From: Bradyrhizobium genosp. SA-3
GTDB lineage: Bacteria > Pseudomonadota > Alphaproteobacteria > Rhizobiales > Xanthobacteraceae
Direction of reading: 5' to 3'
Length of the DNA: 64,000 nt
Assembly: GCF_004212635.1 (NCBI RefSeq)
Contig: NZ_PSRT01000003.1
Location: forward strand, 1-64,000
Shown here: positions 18,707 to 29,054 of the stretch, in pieces
How positions within the stretch are numbered: the first letter of the stretch is position 1
How the letters are laid out: every line of letters begins with the position of its first letter
The notes under the pieces: model-generated
Databases searched by the model: none
What the model saw: only the letters and a program-made list of their open reading frames with translations
Told to the model about the DNA's origin: nothing
Translations under genes and position numbers: made by a program

Positions 18707-19987
18707 TCAGACGGCAGCTTTGGGACGGATCGACCTCAGGCCGGCGCCTAGCGGCTGCGACCATACGCACAGCATTGCCATCATGATCAGGAATGGGGCC
18801 ATGGCGAGGTTGCCGCCGCCGAGCTGATAGCAGGCCAGCATTGTCAATGCGAGCATCGAGTTGTCTTTCCTGAATATCGAGAGGATGAGATAGAACAGGA
18901 AAATCAGTAGCCCGATAATTCCGTAATCCGCGACGAGCTTGAGAACGGGATTTCCGCTGCCGCCAAAGTAGGCGGGCGACCGTTCCAACCCGCCGGGCCC
19001 GGAGCCGATAAGCACTCTGTCGGTCTGAAAGAGATAGTCCCAGGTCTGTAGTTGTGCGACGTAGCGAGCATAGCCGCTCGACTTGGTTGAACTGAATTCA
19101 TCAAGCCTACTAACAATGGGATCAAAAGGTTCCGGTGCAACGAGGTACGTTGTGCCGATCACCAAGGCAACGGCCGCCCCGATGGCGATAACCCGCAGTG
19201 ATTTGAGCGGAGCAATCAGGGGATAGGCACCGAGGGACACGACGAGCACCAGGAGGCCCGATCCGGACCGAGTGAGCACGTACGAGATGGCGTACAACGG
19301 AAGATAGGCAAGTCGCCGCAAAATGAACACATCGACGATCACACCTATGGCGAGCAATTGGGATAGCGCTCCCGGCTCCATCGGGAAAAACCCGTTCGCG
19401 CGTCGATTCAAAGACCCATAAAATTCCACCGCATTTTGATTGTAGGCGGACTCGACGAGGACCGGATCGAGCGCCGGGATTGCATCCTTGAACGAGAAGA
19501 TGCGTATTCCGCCGAATTGAAGAACGATCTGGACGATTGCCAGAACGGCGCACAGGCGAACATAGAACAGGAAGACGGGAAGGACCGCCTCGTTCGAGAA
19601 TCTCGTCGAGGGTCCGAACAGGAAGATCGAATTCGTGACAAGAACCATCGCAAGTGATGCCGCACTGGTCTCGACACCGCGATCGGGAGATTCGGCTGCG
19701 GCGACCGCGCTGAAGAGAAACCAAACGACGACGAGTCCGAATGCAAGAGTCTGCGGCCCGCGAATGCTCACCAGACCAACCCACCATCCCCACGCGACGA
19801 GCGCGAAGAATCCGAACAGCGAAAAGAAGATCTGTCCGGTTCCGATGAGGAGTCCGAAGCGCTGCATGCAAATGCACAGAATGAAGGCGATATGCGCGAA
19901 AATGACGCTGTTGGTCTCGTCGCTTGACGCTACTGCAGCGCGCTTGTTAGACGAGGTTCTGGCTGGGAATGTGTCGAGGCTCACCAT
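18707..19987 (-). CDS. Wzy-like polysaccharide polymerase (O-antigen ligase superfamily)
   Basis: A 426-residue membrane protein with ten or more hydrophobic segments. It has family-like motifs RANGFFPMEPGALSQLLAIG before a membrane helix, YVLTRSGSGLLVL, and a periplasmic loop with DEFSSTKSSGYARYVAQL and LIGSGPGGLERSP. These correspond to the Arg-containing loops of Wzy polymerases. It converges with the GT2 gene at 17581 (25-base gap) and diverges from the acyltransferase at 20126. It is a second Wzy-like gene in the locus and is not closely similar by eye to the one at 10185-11585. Confidence 0.82.
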   Translation of the reverse strand: MVSLDTFPARTSSNKRAAVASSDETNSVIFAHIAFILCICMQRFGLLIGTGQIFFSLFGFFALVAWGWWVGLVSIRGPQTLAFGLVVVWFLFSAVAAAESPDRGVETSAASLAMVLVTNSIFLFGPSTRFSNEAVLPVFLFYVRLCAVLAIVQIVLQFGGIRIFSFKDAIPALDPVLVESAYNQNAVEFYGSLNRRANGFFPMEPGALSQLLAIGVIVDVFILRRLAYLPLYAISYVLTRSGSGLLVLVVSLGAYPLIAPLKSLRVIAIGAAVALVIGTTYLVAPEPFDPIVSRLDEFSSTKSSGYARYVAQLQTWDYLFQTDRVLIGSGPGGLERSPAYFGGSGNPVLKLVADYGIIGLLIFLFYLILSIFRKDNSMLALTMLACYQLGGGNLAMAPFLIMMAMLCVWSQPLGAGLRSIRPKAAV

Positions 19988-20125
19988 GTTAGGACTCGTC
20001 GATTACTGCTTCTTGGCGCCTCGATTGGTGGGTACGTCTGAGCGCAGGGCAACGATCGCGGTCGATCTTGGTCTCGCTCGTGAGGCTGTTCACCCTCTAT
20101 ACTTGAGCCTGTAGTGACTTCCCAC

Positions 20126-21313
20126 ATGGAACACGACACGAGCGCAAGATTTAACCCTTACGTTCATGGTGCCAGAGGTTTGTTTTGCCTCATGGTATTC
20201 GTCTATCACGTCGTTCATTCCGGCCTCCCGACGTTCGATCTGTTTGCCAGGGGGCTGTTGGGAGAAGCGCTGCAGACCGGAAAATTCGGTGTCGAGTTCT
20301 TCTTCGGCATCAGTGGAATTGTCATTCTGCCAAGCATGTATCGCGCATCCTCGGTCTTGACCTTTATTCTTGATCGCTATGCGAGGATTCTTCCTGTGCT
20401 CTGGGCGACCGTGATCGCGATTGCGATTTTTGGCTGGCTTTCAGGGAAGGGTCCAAGTCTGCTGCTGGTTGGTGCAAATCTATTGGCGCCGCCTCCATTT
20501 ATTGACATCATCCAGATCAATCCCGCCGCGTGGTCGCTCGGATACGAATTCCTGTTCTATGGAGTATGTGCCGTCGTTTTCCTGATCAGCGGCGTCAGTC
20601 GGCCGCTGGCGCTGGCATTAGCCGTCAGTTCGCTGATGTTGGTCGTGTACTATCCCCGCGCGCTCCTGATGATTGGTGGCGTGCTCATTGCGGAGAAGTA
20701 CCTATCGTCGACCTTGTTGCTGGCGAAGTACCCGGCGATCTTCTTCGTGCTGTTCCTGACTGTCTGGAGAGGCCTCGAGCTGGCCAGCGCAACAGACTAC
20801 GTTGGCTTTGTCACGCCGGCATATTTGTCATTCCATGACTGGATCTCTGCTTTTCCATTTATTGTTCTTGGTGGCGTCTTCGGGACTATTTTCCTGCTTG
20901 GCATGTCCCGAGGAAACGGTCTGATCGGAAGAATGCTGCGTTGGCAGGTGATGCAGTGGCTTGGAACGATCAGCTTCAGTTTTTATCTCTGGCCGCCGAT
21001 CGTCATGGCCGGGATCAAGCTGATCATGTATCGGACGGGCATGGTCGATGCATTGGGGAGCGGATCGCAACTGTTTTTCCTCCTGGTTTCGCTTCCGCCG
21101 TCGCTTATCGTTGCAACGATCAGCCATCGCTTCCTTGAAGTGAAGGCGACGGGACAAATTCGAAAACGGCTCGACAGGGCCTCGGAAGCGAAACCGCCAG
21201 TCCGGCCGATCAATCAAGCACTCGACGGCACTCAAGGAGGGAACCTGATCGGGGAACAGTCAAATGTTCTTGATTGTTCGACAAGTCACCGCCCCAAAAC
21301 GATCGCAAGTTGA
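20126..21313 (+). CDS. Acyltransferase 3 family membrane protein (sugar O-acylation)
   Basis: A 395-residue protein starting at MEHDTSARFN, or 399 from an in-frame GTG at 20114. It has about ten membrane helices. The N-terminal ARGLFCLMVFVYHVVHSG carries the family His in the first helix, and FGVEFFFGISGIVI and ILDRYARILPVLW are the characteristic second and third motifs. Such proteins transfer acetyl, succinyl or similar groups to sugars on the membrane. It probably decorates the EPS repeat unit. A soluble C-terminal tail of about 60 residues follows the last helix. A 126 to 138-base divergent promoter region separates it from the Wzy-like gene. Confidence 0.88.
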   Translation: MEHDTSARFNPYVHGARGLFCLMVFVYHVVHSGLPTFDLFARGLLGEALQTGKFGVEFFFGISGIVILPSMYRASSVLTFILDRYARILPVLWATVIAIAIFGWLSGKGPSLLLVGANLLAPPPFIDIIQINPAAWSLGYEFLFYGVCAVVFLISGVSRPLALALAVSSLMLVVYYPRALLMIGGVLIAEKYLSSTLLLAKYPAIFFVLFLTVWRGLELASATDYVGFVTPAYLSFHDWISAFPFIVLGGVFGTIFLLGMSRGNGLIGRMLRWQVMQWLGTISFSFYLWPPIVMAGIKLIMYRTGMVDALGSGSQLFFLLVSLPPSLIVATISHRFLEVKATGQIRKRLDRASEAKPPVRPINQALDGTQGGNLIGEQSNVLDCSTSHRPKTIAS

Positions 21314-21458
21314 CTGTCTATTCGGGAAAATGCCGCAGCCGTGCGCTTGATTGTGCCGGCTTACGACGTGGCGCGTCACTATTGCCATCGTCTTTGCGCA
21401 TTGGGCCGGCAGAGCGTTTCCCAGCCGGGCTAACAGCCGAACCGAAAGGATCTCGTTG

Positions 21459-22805
21459 ATGATCGCAGCCGTGCGCAGGCAAGTCCTTTGTGTCGCCTCG
21501 ATAGTCGTTGCACTCGGATCCGCAGCGCCGGCCTGGTGCGCTGGCTGGGAACTGGTTTTTTCGGACGAGTTCAACGGCGACAAGCTTGATCGAACCAAAT
21601 GGGCTACCCGATACATTTACAACAACGAAACGATGGATCGTTTCAACGATGAAAAGCAGCACTACCGCGACAACCACGTGGTGTCCGAAGGTGCCCTGAA
21701 TCTGACTGCAAAAAAGAATGAGGGGGCGGACACGTTCGATTCCGCGATGATCCGTAGCCATCAGACATTCTACTATGGCTACTATGAAGCGCGGGTCTTT
21801 CTTCCGAATGCGCGGGGATCGTGGCCGGCATTCTGGCTCGAAGCCGATTACGACATCGATGGAAAGTTCTGGCATCCGCCGGAGATCGACATTTTCGAGT
21901 ACGTCATCAATGGCGTGGAAGACAAGCCGAACATGCTGCACTCGAATGCCATGAGTAAAGATAAGTGGACGCCGCAGTCCTACACGTATGTAGACAACTC
22001 GTTCGTGCTCAGGTTTCAGGACATGGTCGGCAAGGAGGATCTGAACAAGGACTGGCATATTGCCGGCTTCGTTTGGGCTCCTGACCGCATTTCGTTCTTC
22101 TGGGACGGCCGTCTCATCTACACGCGCGTGTACCAGTGGCTCAGGAAGGACGGCCAACTGGGGCCGCCGGCGCACATTGATCTCAATTACGCCGTCGGCG
22201 GAGCAGCCTGGGCCGGCCGGCACGGGGTCGATGATGCGGCTTTCCCGCAGACGTTCAAGATCGACTACGTTCGCGTCTGCCAGTTCACGTCGTCCGAGCG
22301 GGGAAGCCGAAAATGCGGTCCGAGCGACGTGACACCGGATCCCAATGATTTTGGATACACGGCAGCGCTCAACGACATGCCCAAGCCGACATTCCTCAAT
22401 GTTACGAATGTGGTAGCGGATAAGAAGCCGAATGCGGGGGTATTGTCACTGAGCACAACCGATCCGCTCAAGATCGAAATTCCCATCAAGATTCCGGAAG
22501 ACTATCCGACAAATCGAACGCTTCATGCGTACGTCTTCGATGCAACAACCGGCGCCATGGTCGCATCGGCAAAGAAGCCGCTGCAACAGGTCTCTCGCAA
22601 GGAAGGGGAAGATGGCGTCAGCGTGATCGAATTCGCGCTGCCCGCCGTGCCGCGCGAAGGGAACTATCTGCTGGGCAGCAAACTGACGGCTGAAGTCGCG
22701 GGCGAGGTCGGCCCCAAAGAAGTCCCCGTTGCTTGCGAGACCACGGTGATCCAACCAAAAAAAACCAGATCTTGCCGTCTATTGTCGCTGCATGTGCGAC
22801 GCTGA
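21459..22805 (+). CDS. Secreted GH16 family glycanase (ExoK-like, with extra C-terminal domain)
   Basis: A 448-residue protein starting at MIAAVRRQVL, chosen for the GAAAGGA ribosome site and the signal peptide that follows (cleavage after AWCA). The GH16 domain (about 28-285) begins WELVFSDEFNGDKLD; the catalytic motif PPEIDIFEYV places nucleophile E142, D144 and acid/base E147. WPAFWLEADY and IAGFVWAPDRISFFWDG are other family blocks. It should cleave beta-1,3/1,4-linked glucan-type backbones in the periplasm or outside. About 150 additional residues form a beta-rich domain not usual for ExoK. An eight-A run at 22757-22764 lies just before the stop, so the true C-terminus could be altered by a frameshift there. 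Confidence 0.93.
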   Translation: MIAAVRRQVLCVASIVVALGSAAPAWCAGWELVFSDEFNGDKLDRTKWATRYIYNNETMDRFNDEKQHYRDNHVVSEGALNLTAKKNEGADTFDSAMIRSHQTFYYGYYEARVFLPNARGSWPAFWLEADYDIDGKFWHPPEIDIFEYVINGVEDKPNMLHSNAMSKDKWTPQSYTYVDNSFVLRFQDMVGKEDLNKDWHIAGFVWAPDRISFFWDGRLIYTRVYQWLRKDGQLGPPAHIDLNYAVGGAAWAGRHGVDDAAFPQTFKIDYVRVCQFTSSERGSRKCGPSDVTPDPNDFGYTAALNDMPKPTFLNVTNVVADKKPNAGVLSLSTTDPLKIEIPIKIPEDYPTNRTLHAYVFDATTGAMVASAKKPLQQVSRKEGEDGVSVIEFALPAVPREGNYLLGSKLTAEVAGEVGPKEVPVACETTVIQPKKTRSCRLLSLHVRR

Positions 22806-22973
22806 TCGGAGGGGTGCATCCAGCGTGCGCACAACTCCGTGTGATCTGGATCAAGCCGAGTACCGCTGATTGCGATCGGTACGGCCGGTCTGAATTTTGC
22901 TTTGGCTGTGGCAGGTGGGCCGTCATGCGCGCTTGCCTGTCACGGTCAGTGTCTCTTGCAATGGTAGTCATCC

Positions 22974-24074
22974 ATGAACTCAAAGGTTCGCGCCGTCAGG
23001 CAAATCCTCCGTGGTGCATTGCGCGGCAGCCCGAGCCGGCTTTGTGATCATCGCGCGTGGCGAAGTGAACATCCGCATACTTGGCTGACTGCCGTCGAGG
23101 AAGAGGTACTGGCGCGGAAGGCGCCGGTTCGATTCGGCAGCCGCGACGCAGGTTTCGGTGAAAGCGTTGACAACAGAATGCCAGAGATGGGCATTCTCCG
23201 CCTGGACAAGGCCCGCATCCTCGGTCCCGACGGCTGGCTCGTGACGGAGGATGGATCGCTGCTCTACGAGAGCACCTGGTACGGATCGTCGTTCTCGCGC
23301 CATCCGCGATCAATTGCCTACGGCACGCCGCTGCCGCTAAGCGGCACCTGTCTCTCTCTGGCGAGTGATTTCGCCGGAGGAAACTATGGGCACTTCCTGC
23401 TCGATTGCCTGGGACGCTTGGCGCTATTTCAGAAAAGTGGCCTCTCGCTCGATGATGTCGATTATGTCTATTTGCCCAAGCCTGGGTCCGAAACGGCAGC
23501 CAAGCTCGTTCGCCGGCTTGGAATTCCAATGCACAAGTGCGTGTGGGCAGGCCAGGAGGATATCCAGGCCGATCTCGTGATCGGCACTTCGTTTCCAGGC
23601 TTGCGACGGAATTATGCGCCATGGCTTACGGAGTTCTTCCGCTTGCAGGTAGCCAAGTCGCCGCTTCGTCACGACAGGCGCGTATACGTTCCGCGCAAAG
23701 GACAAAGGAAGGTCGCCAACGAAGAAGAGCTGATGCCTGCATTGAAAAAGTTCGGCTTCCAGATCTACGACTTTGATGACGTTGAGGATGAAGCGGCGTT
23801 TTTCTCAGAATGCTCGATTGTCGTTGGCGCACATGGTGCGGGGCTGACCAATCTCGTATTCTGCTCGCCTGGAACGAAAGTCCTGGAGTTGATCCCGTCA
23901 GACCACGTGCATCCCTACTACTACACGATCGCAACGTCTGCCTGCGCGGACTATTCTTACATCGTGGGGGACAGCAAGGGAACGCGCCCGCAGGGAGCGT
24001 TTGGGCCCAGTCCATTCGATTTCGAGGTTGCGCCTGACATCTTCGAGCGCGCACTAGAAACCATCTGTCAATGA
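22974..24074 (+). CDS. Glycosyltransferase family 61 (DUF563-type)
   Basis: A 366-residue cytosolic protein. GT61 hallmarks are GNYGHFLLDCLGRLALF (central), RRVYVPRKGQRKVANEEEL, and the nucleotide-binding block CSIVVGAHGAGLTNLVFCSP with VLELIPSDHVHPYYY near the C-terminus. The enzyme transfers a sugar to the growing lipid-linked unit; GT61 proteins in bacterial EPS clusters are often mannosyl- or xylosyl-transferases, which is not decided here. It starts a plus-strand run with the flippase, gmd and the fucose synthase, with gaps of a few bases, and its stop is 13 bases before the flippase ATG. Confidence 0.9.
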   Translation: MNSKVRAVRQILRGALRGSPSRLCDHRAWRSEHPHTWLTAVEEEVLARKAPVRFGSRDAGFGESVDNRMPEMGILRLDKARILGPDGWLVTEDGSLLYESTWYGSSFSRHPRSIAYGTPLPLSGTCLSLASDFAGGNYGHFLLDCLGRLALFQKSGLSLDDVDYVYLPKPGSETAAKLVRRLGIPMHKCVWAGQEDIQADLVIGTSFPGLRRNYAPWLTEFFRLQVAKSPLRHDRRVYVPRKGQRKVANEEELMPALKKFGFQIYDFDDVEDEAAFFSECSIVVGAHGAGLTNLVFCSPGTKVLELIPSDHVHPYYYTIATSACADYSYIVGDSKGTRPQGAFGPSPFDFEVAPDIFERALETICQ

Positions 24075-24087
24075 ACGAGCATTGAAA

Positions 24088-25635
24088 ATGGTCGCTATTG
24101 GTGCGCGTACGACGCTCCCTTTGTCGAAAAATTCAATCGCCATCGGAGCTGCTTGGATCGGCGTGAGCCGGCTGGTGGTTGCCAGTCTCGGCTTCTTGAA
24201 CACGCTCATATTGGCGAGAATGCTCACGCCGGAAGATTTCGGCCTGGTTGCCGTCGCGACGGCCATCATTGCTGTTTTGACGTCGATGACTGAACTGTCC
24301 CTGGCATCGGCGCTCATTCACCACAAGGATCCAAGTGAAGATCAATTCCACGCCGCGTGGACGTTGAGCCTGGCTCGTGCTTGCTTGCTGGCACTCTTGC
24401 TGTCGTTGCTCGCCTATCCGGTGGCAGTGTCCTACGGCGATGGCCGCTTGATTCCGATCCTGTTGGTCCTGAGCTGTTCGATCGTGATATCCGGCTTTCG
24501 AAATCCGATGCTTGCGATGATGCAGCGTCAACTCGTCTTCTGGCAGGAATTTGTGACGAGCAGCAGCCGGGCGCTCGCAACCATCCTCGTCTCCTCCGGG
24601 ATCGCCATTTGCTTCAGGAGCTACTGGGCGCTTATCGCCGGAGCCGTCGTCGCCAACTTCATCGATGTCGTCGCCTCTTATCTGATCCAGCCGTTCCGGC
24701 CGAAATTCCGGATAAAGGGTAGCCGCTCCCTATTCTCGTTCTCTGTGTGGCTATCGCTCGGGCAGGCCGTCAGCACGCTGAACTGGCGTTTCGACCAGAT
24801 CATCATCGGATATTTTCTCGGGAAATCCGCCCTGGGTGGATATGTACTTGGCAGCGACCTGGCCGCCACGCCGACAAGAGAAGCAACAAATCCGCTCGCC
24901 GGGACGCTGTTTCCCGCGTTCGTGAGGCTGAGGGACGACAAAGCCGCCCTTCAGCGAGCTTATCTGTCAGCGCAATCAATGCTGTGTGCGATCGCCTTTC
25001 CGGCGGGGTTCGGCTTCGCGTTGATCGCCGATCAATTCGTTCCGCTCGCACTGGGTGAAGCTTGGGCAGGCGCGACGATCGTGATCCAGCTCCTCGGTGG
25101 TGCAATTGCGTTGCACACGCTCAGCGCGACCGTCCAACCCCTTGGTCTGGCCCTTGGCCAGACGCGCAGGTTATTTCATCGCGACGTTGCGATCCTGATC
25201 GTGAGGCTGCCTTTCATTGTTGCGGGCTTGTGGGTAGGAGGGTTAGTTGGCCTGCTGGTCGCCCGCGTGGCGGTTACCCTCGGCGGTGTCGTCTACAACA
25301 TGGTCCTGGTCCGCGAATTGATCGACACTTCTGTCTCCCGGCAATTTCTCGTGAATCTGAGGACCGCTTTGTCCACCTGCACGATGATCATTGTCGGTCT
25401 TCTGACGAATTGGGCTTTCATCACATCTTTTGGCCATGAGTCTCACGTCTATGCTCGGTTGATCGCTGTTGTTCTCGTGAGCGCTCTTGCCTATGTCGGG
25501 TCACTCTTTGGATTCTGGCGAGCGACAGGCGCACCGGCCGGGCCCGAGCGTGAGATCCTGCGAATCCTCGGCGCAATCGCCAACAGGTTTGGGAAAATGG
25601 GAAAAATCGTCGATGATAACCGAGCAGTCGGGTGA
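24088..25635 (+). CDS. Wzx-type polysaccharide flippase (MOP superfamily)
   Basis: A 515-residue membrane protein with about twelve to fourteen helices. The N-terminal block [21 protein letters not shown] followed by [17 protein letters not shown] is the typical opening of Wzx/WzxC proteins, where LxPxDFGxVA is a common signature. It should flip the undecaprenyl-linked repeat unit to the periplasmic face. A TTG start two codons upstream is possible. It is co-transcribed with the GT61 gene, and its stop overlaps the gmd region by four bases if gmd starts at GTG 25632. It is one of two flippases in the locus. Confidence 0.9.
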   Translation: MVAIGARTTLPLSKNSIAIGAAWIGVSRLVVASLGFLNTLILARMLTPEDFGLVAVATAIIAVLTSMTELSLASALIHHKDPSEDQFHAAWTLSLARACLLALLLSLLAYPVAVSYGDGRLIPILLVLSCSIVISGFRNPMLAMMQRQLVFWQEFVTSSSRALATILVSSGIAICFRSYWALIAGAVVANFIDVVASYLIQPFRPKFRIKGSRSLFSFSVWLSLGQAVSTLNWRFDQIIIGYFLGKSALGGYVLGSDLAATPTREATNPLAGTLFPAFVRLRDDKAALQRAYLSAQSMLCAIAFPAGFGFALIADQFVPLALGEAWAGATIVIQLLGGAIALHTLSATVQPLGLALGQTRRLFHRDVAILIVRLPFIVAGLWVGGLVGLLVARVAVTLGGVVYNMVLVRELIDTSVSRQFLVNLRTALSTCTMIIVGLLTNWAFITSFGHESHVYARLIAVVLVSALAYVGSLFGFWRATGAPAGPEREILRILGAIANRFGKMGKIVDDNRAVG

Positions 25636-25640
25636 GCAAT

Positions 25641-26723
25641 ATGAATGAAAGGTCGAAGCGGCGCGTCGCGCTGATTACGGGCGTCACCGGTCAGGACGGT
25701 GCCTATCTCGCCGAGTATCTGGTCGGCCTGGGCTACATCGTCCACGGCATCAAGCGGCGCTCGTCCTCCTTCAACACCGCCCGTGTCGATCATCTTTATC
25801 AGGATCCGCATGCCGGCAATGTGCCGTTCCTGATGCATTACGGCGACATGACGGATTCGACAAACCTGATCCGCCTGATGCAGCAGATCCGGCCAACCGA
25901 GATCTACAATCTGGCCGCACAGAGCCATGTGGCGGTCAGTTTCGAGAGCCCGGAGTACACCGCGAACGCTGACGCGATCGGAACGCTGCGGCTATTGGAG
26001 GCGATTCGCATTCTTGGCATGGAGAAGGAGGCGCGGTTCTATCAGGCGTCCACTTCCGAGCTCTACGGCCTTGTGCAGGAAGTGCCGCAGAAGGAAACGA
26101 CTCCCTTCTACCCGCGCTCCCCTTACGCGGTGGCGAAGCTCTATGCCTATTGGATCACGGTGAACTACCGCGAAGCCTACGGCATGTTTGCCTCGAACGG
26201 TATTCTCTTCAACCACGAGAGCCCGATCCGCGGCGAAACCTTCGTCACCCGCAAGATCACGCGTGCCGTTGCCCGCATCGAGACAGGCCTCGAAGAGACG
26301 CTGTATCTCGGAAATCTCGAAGCCAAGCGCGACTGGGGTCATGCCAGGGATTATGTCGAAGGCATGCACAGGATCCTGCAGGCCGACCGGCCCGACGATT
26401 TCGTGCTGGCGACCGGAGAGACTCGCTCGGTGCGTGAGTTCGTGGAGCTCGCCTTCGCCGAAGTCGGCCGCAAAGTCGAATGGCGGGGCAAGGGCGTCGA
26501 GGAAACCGGTATCGACAAGAAGTCAGGCAGGATCATCGTGCGGATCGACCCGACCTATTTCCGTCCCACCGAGGTCGATCTCCTGATCGGCGATCCCAGC
26601 AAGGCGCGCGAGAAGCTCGGCTGGAAATCCAGGACCCCGTTCGCGCAACTGGTCAAGGAAATGGTGGCTTCCGATTTGCTCGAGGCCAGGCGAGAGGTTA
26701 CCAATGCCAAGCACTCCATTTGA
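25641..26723 (+). CDS. gmd: GDP-mannose 4,6-dehydratase
   Basis: A 360-residue cytosolic enzyme converting GDP-D-mannose to GDP-4-keto-6-deoxymannose. Visible signatures are [19 protein letters not shown] for NADP binding, [11 protein letters not shown] with VDHLYQDP, and the catalytic Thr/Tyr/Lys set in QASTSELYG and [31 protein letters not shown] is also a strongly conserved gmd block. The length matches the family. The start is taken as ATG 25641; a GTG at 25632 overlaps the flippase stop. It overlaps the fucose synthase gene by 20 bases, indicating coupled translation and a shared pathway to GDP-L-fucose. Confidence 0.96.
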   Translation: MNERSKRRVALITGVTGQDGAYLAEYLVGLGYIVHGIKRRSSSFNTARVDHLYQDPHAGNVPFLMHYGDMTDSTNLIRLMQQIRPTEIYNLAAQSHVAVSFESPEYTANADAIGTLRLLEAIRILGMEKEARFYQASTSELYGLVQEVPQKETTPFYPRSPYAVAKLYAYWITVNYREAYGMFASNGILFNHESPIRGETFVTRKITRAVARIETGLEETLYLGNLEAKRDWGHARDYVEGMHRILQADRPDDFVLATGETRSVREFVELAFAEVGRKVEWRGKGVEETGIDKKSGRIIVRIDPTYFRPTEVDLLIGDPSKAREKLGWKSRTPFAQLVKEMVASDLLEARREVTNAKHSI

Positions 26724-27660
26724 GCTGGCCGGTAAGACCGTCTTTGTCGCCGGCCATCGCGGCATGGTTGGCTCCGCGTTGGTGCGGCGGCTCGCGGAGG
26801 AAAACGTCGAACTTCTGACGGTCTCGCGAAGCGAGGTCGACCTGCGTGACCAGGCCGCGGTCGATAAATGGTTTGCGGCAAGGCGTCCGCAGGCAGTGTT
26901 CCTTGCTGCCGCCAAGGTCGGCGGCATCGTCGCCAACAATACGCTGCGCGCCGAGTTCCTCTACGAAAATCTGGCGATCGCGACCAACGTCATCCACGCC
27001 GCGCATGTCAATCGATGCGAGAAGCTGATGTTCTTTGGCTCCTCCTGCATCTACCCCAAACTAGCAGTTCAGCCGATTCGCGAAGAGTCGATGCTGACTG
27101 GCCCGCTGGAGCCGACCAACGAACCCTACGCGATCGCCAAGATCGCGGGCATCAAGATGGTCGAGGCCTATCGCAGCCAGTACGGTTCAAACTTCATCAG
27201 TGTGATGCCGACCAACCTCTACGGTCGCGGCGACAATTATCATCCCGAATACAGCCACGTCGTCGCGGCGTTGATCCGCCGTTTCCATGAGGCCAAGACG
27301 TCGGGAGCGAAGAACGTCGTGGTGTGGGGCACCGGCACGCCGCGGCGCGAATTCCTCTTTGTCGACGATCTTGCGGACGCCTGCATCCATCTGATGAAGA
27401 CCTATTCGAGCGGCGAGCTCGTCAACATCGGCACCGGCGTGGACATTGCGATCGCCGAATTCGCCCGCGTGGTCGCGGAGACCGTCGGCTATTCAGGCGA
27501 GATCAGCTTTGACACCTCGCGCCCCGACGGCACTCCGCGCAAATTGCTCGACGTCAACCGGTTGGCGAAACTGGGTTGGCGGGCCAAGACCCCGCTCGAG
27601 GATGGGCTCAAGCTGGCCTATCAGGCATATCTCGGCGAGAACCTGCAGGCGCGAGAGTAG
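26704..27660 (+). CDS. fcl: GDP-L-fucose synthase
   Basis: A 318-residue bifunctional epimerase/reductase converting the Gmd product to GDP-L-fucose. Its start lies within the end of gmd, with AGAGG upstream. Signatures: [17 protein letters not shown] (Rossmann), [19 protein letters not shown], and [14 protein letters not shown] with catalytic Tyr-Lys. [16 protein letters not shown] and [14 protein letters not shown] are family blocks. Presence with gmd makes fucose a very likely EPS component. It is the last gene of the GT61-wzx-gmd-fcl run; a minus-strand methyltransferase gene converges on it after 94 bases. Confidence 0.96.
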   Translation: MPSTPFELAGKTVFVAGHRGMVGSALVRRLAEENVELLTVSRSEVDLRDQAAVDKWFAARRPQAVFLAAAKVGGIVANNTLRAEFLYENLAIATNVIHAAHVNRCEKLMFFGSSCIYPKLAVQPIREESMLTGPLEPTNEPYAIAKIAGIKMVEAYRSQYGSNFISVMPTNLYGRGDNYHPEYSHVVAALIRRFHEAKTSGAKNVVVWGTGTPRREFLFVDDLADACIHLMKTYSSGELVNIGTGVDIAIAEFARVVAETVGYSGEISFDTSRPDGTPRKLLDVNRLAKLGWRAKTPLEDGLKLAYQAYLGENLQARE

Positions 27661-27754
27661 AAAGCGCACTTCTGCCATTGCGAGCCAACGGTCACGCATC
27701 CGCGCGCCCGTTGTGCGCGGCTGGCGTGATTCGTCGGCGCGGCCACGGGGGCGA

Positions 27755-28555
27755 TCACTCCGGAGCGAACCAGCATTTCGGCAGCACGACATCATCCCTG
27801 TTTGCGACGTTTCTCCTGTCGAGGTCGTGAGGAAACTTTCTCGCAGGCGTCCGGCGAGCAGCGCGATCCTTGCGCAAGAACGAGAATTCCATGATCGGCG
27901 GTACCTTGAAGCCCCTGTACTCGATGGGTTTGAAGTAATTGTTCGGATGAATGTGTACGACGTCGAAGTGCTTGGTGATCTTCTTGAAAACAGCGCCGAT
28001 CAGCTTGAGACCGATGGGATTGAGAATTCGGTCCATGGAATGGAACTCGATGATCATGATCCTGAAGCGCTTCAGGTCGTCGCAGCTCGTTTCGATGAGA
28101 ACCTCGTATTCGCCGCCTTCGATGTCCATCTGGAGGATGAGATCGCCGGTCCGAGAGCCCTTTCTCGACATCCAGTTCTCTAAAGTCATGAACTTGGCGT
28201 TGTTTTCGTTTCCGAGGAACTTCTTTTCGAAATCGAGCAGGTCATTGTGGATCGCGGGTGCATCCACCGAGAAGTCAGCGAGGAAACACGGGATGCCGCG
28301 TTCGGCAAGGCCGAGCTCGAAGTCAGAGACGTTGTAGACCCCCGGCGAAAAGCAACCGACGCAGCCATCGAGGTCGTCCGGAACCAAATAGCCGCCATCA
28401 GCCGATCCGCCCAGTCGAATCAATTTCTTGTCCGTCACGACAGGGAAAAGGTCCCGGAAGAATTCCCTGAGCTCCTGCTCCTTTGAGGTGCCGGATATCA
28501 TAAAGTCGTTATCAAGCAGGCGGGCCTTTACGTAGTCTTTCAACAAACCGATCAT
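27755..28555 (-). CDS. FkbM-family SAM-dependent methyltransferase
   Basis: A 266-residue protein starting at MIGLLKDYVKARLL; a 15-codon longer start is less likely. The core has LIRLGGSADGGYLVPDDL, CFSPGVYNVSDFELGLAERG as a motif I-like segment, FLADFSVDAP, and LILQMDIEGGEYEVL, the characteristic MDIEGGE block of FkbM proteins. IMIIEFHSMDRI follows. FkbM enzymes in polysaccharide loci O-methylate sugars. The C-terminal 30 residues (ARRTPARKFPHDLDRR...) are basic and unstructured-looking. It converges with fcl. The acceptor is unknown. Confidence 0.88.
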   Translation of the reverse strand: MIGLLKDYVKARLLDNDFMISGTSKEQELREFFRDLFPVVTDKKLIRLGGSADGGYLVPDDLDGCVGCFSPGVYNVSDFELGLAERGIPCFLADFSVDAPAIHNDLLDFEKKFLGNENNAKFMTLENWMSRKGSRTGDLILQMDIEGGEYEVLIETSCDDLKRFRIMIIEFHSMDRILNPIGLKLIGAVFKKITKHFDVVHIHPNNYFKPIEYRGFKVPPIMEFSFLRKDRAARRTPARKFPHDLDRRNVANRDDVVLPKCWFAPE

Positions 28556-29054
28556 GGTGACTCCGAGCTCGCTAACGCACTGGGTGCAGGCTTGCTGCAA
28601 GAAGCGGCATTCCCGCAGGCTCGCTGCCTATGTTCGTTGCGATCAACACATTTGCCTGCCTTAAGACTTCAATAGATTCGATTCTTGTCATGAATATGTG
28701 CGGTGTTGTCGCTAATCGGCAGCGTTGCCGAGACTTGCCTTTTGGCTGCTAAGCCGATCTATTCCGTGCTCTGGAACCCGGTCAGCTTCTGCATCGGCGA
28801 GGGGACACCGAGAGAGGCACGAGAGCGTGATAGAGGCAGAAGCCGGCTGAGCGCGAAAGATCGAATGACTGACGCGGGAAGCTCGCAGCGCAAACGTCCG
28901 GCGTTCTCGCTGGCGGCAGGCAGATGCGTCATCGCTCAACCGCAGCGAGTACCTGGCGCAATGGCAGAAATGGATTAATCGAATGGGAAGTTTTGCCGAT
29001 GCATCGAAAGCCGTTCGATGCTGTGATGCGACCGACGGGACCGAACTCAGGACG
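28556..29054. other. Divergent intergenic region
   Basis: About 430-500 bases, depending on the start of the pyruvyl transferase, between divergent genes. A perfect 6-bp stem-loop TCGGCA-GCGT-TGCCGA is at 28716-28731. Nothing else was recognised. Confidence 0.35.

Noticed and set aside
22733..23047. Plus-strand ORF with signal-peptide-like segment overlapping GH16 and GT61 genes
   Set aside because: It begins inside the GH16 gene and ends inside the GT61 gene; kept only as a possible effect of the eight-A run.
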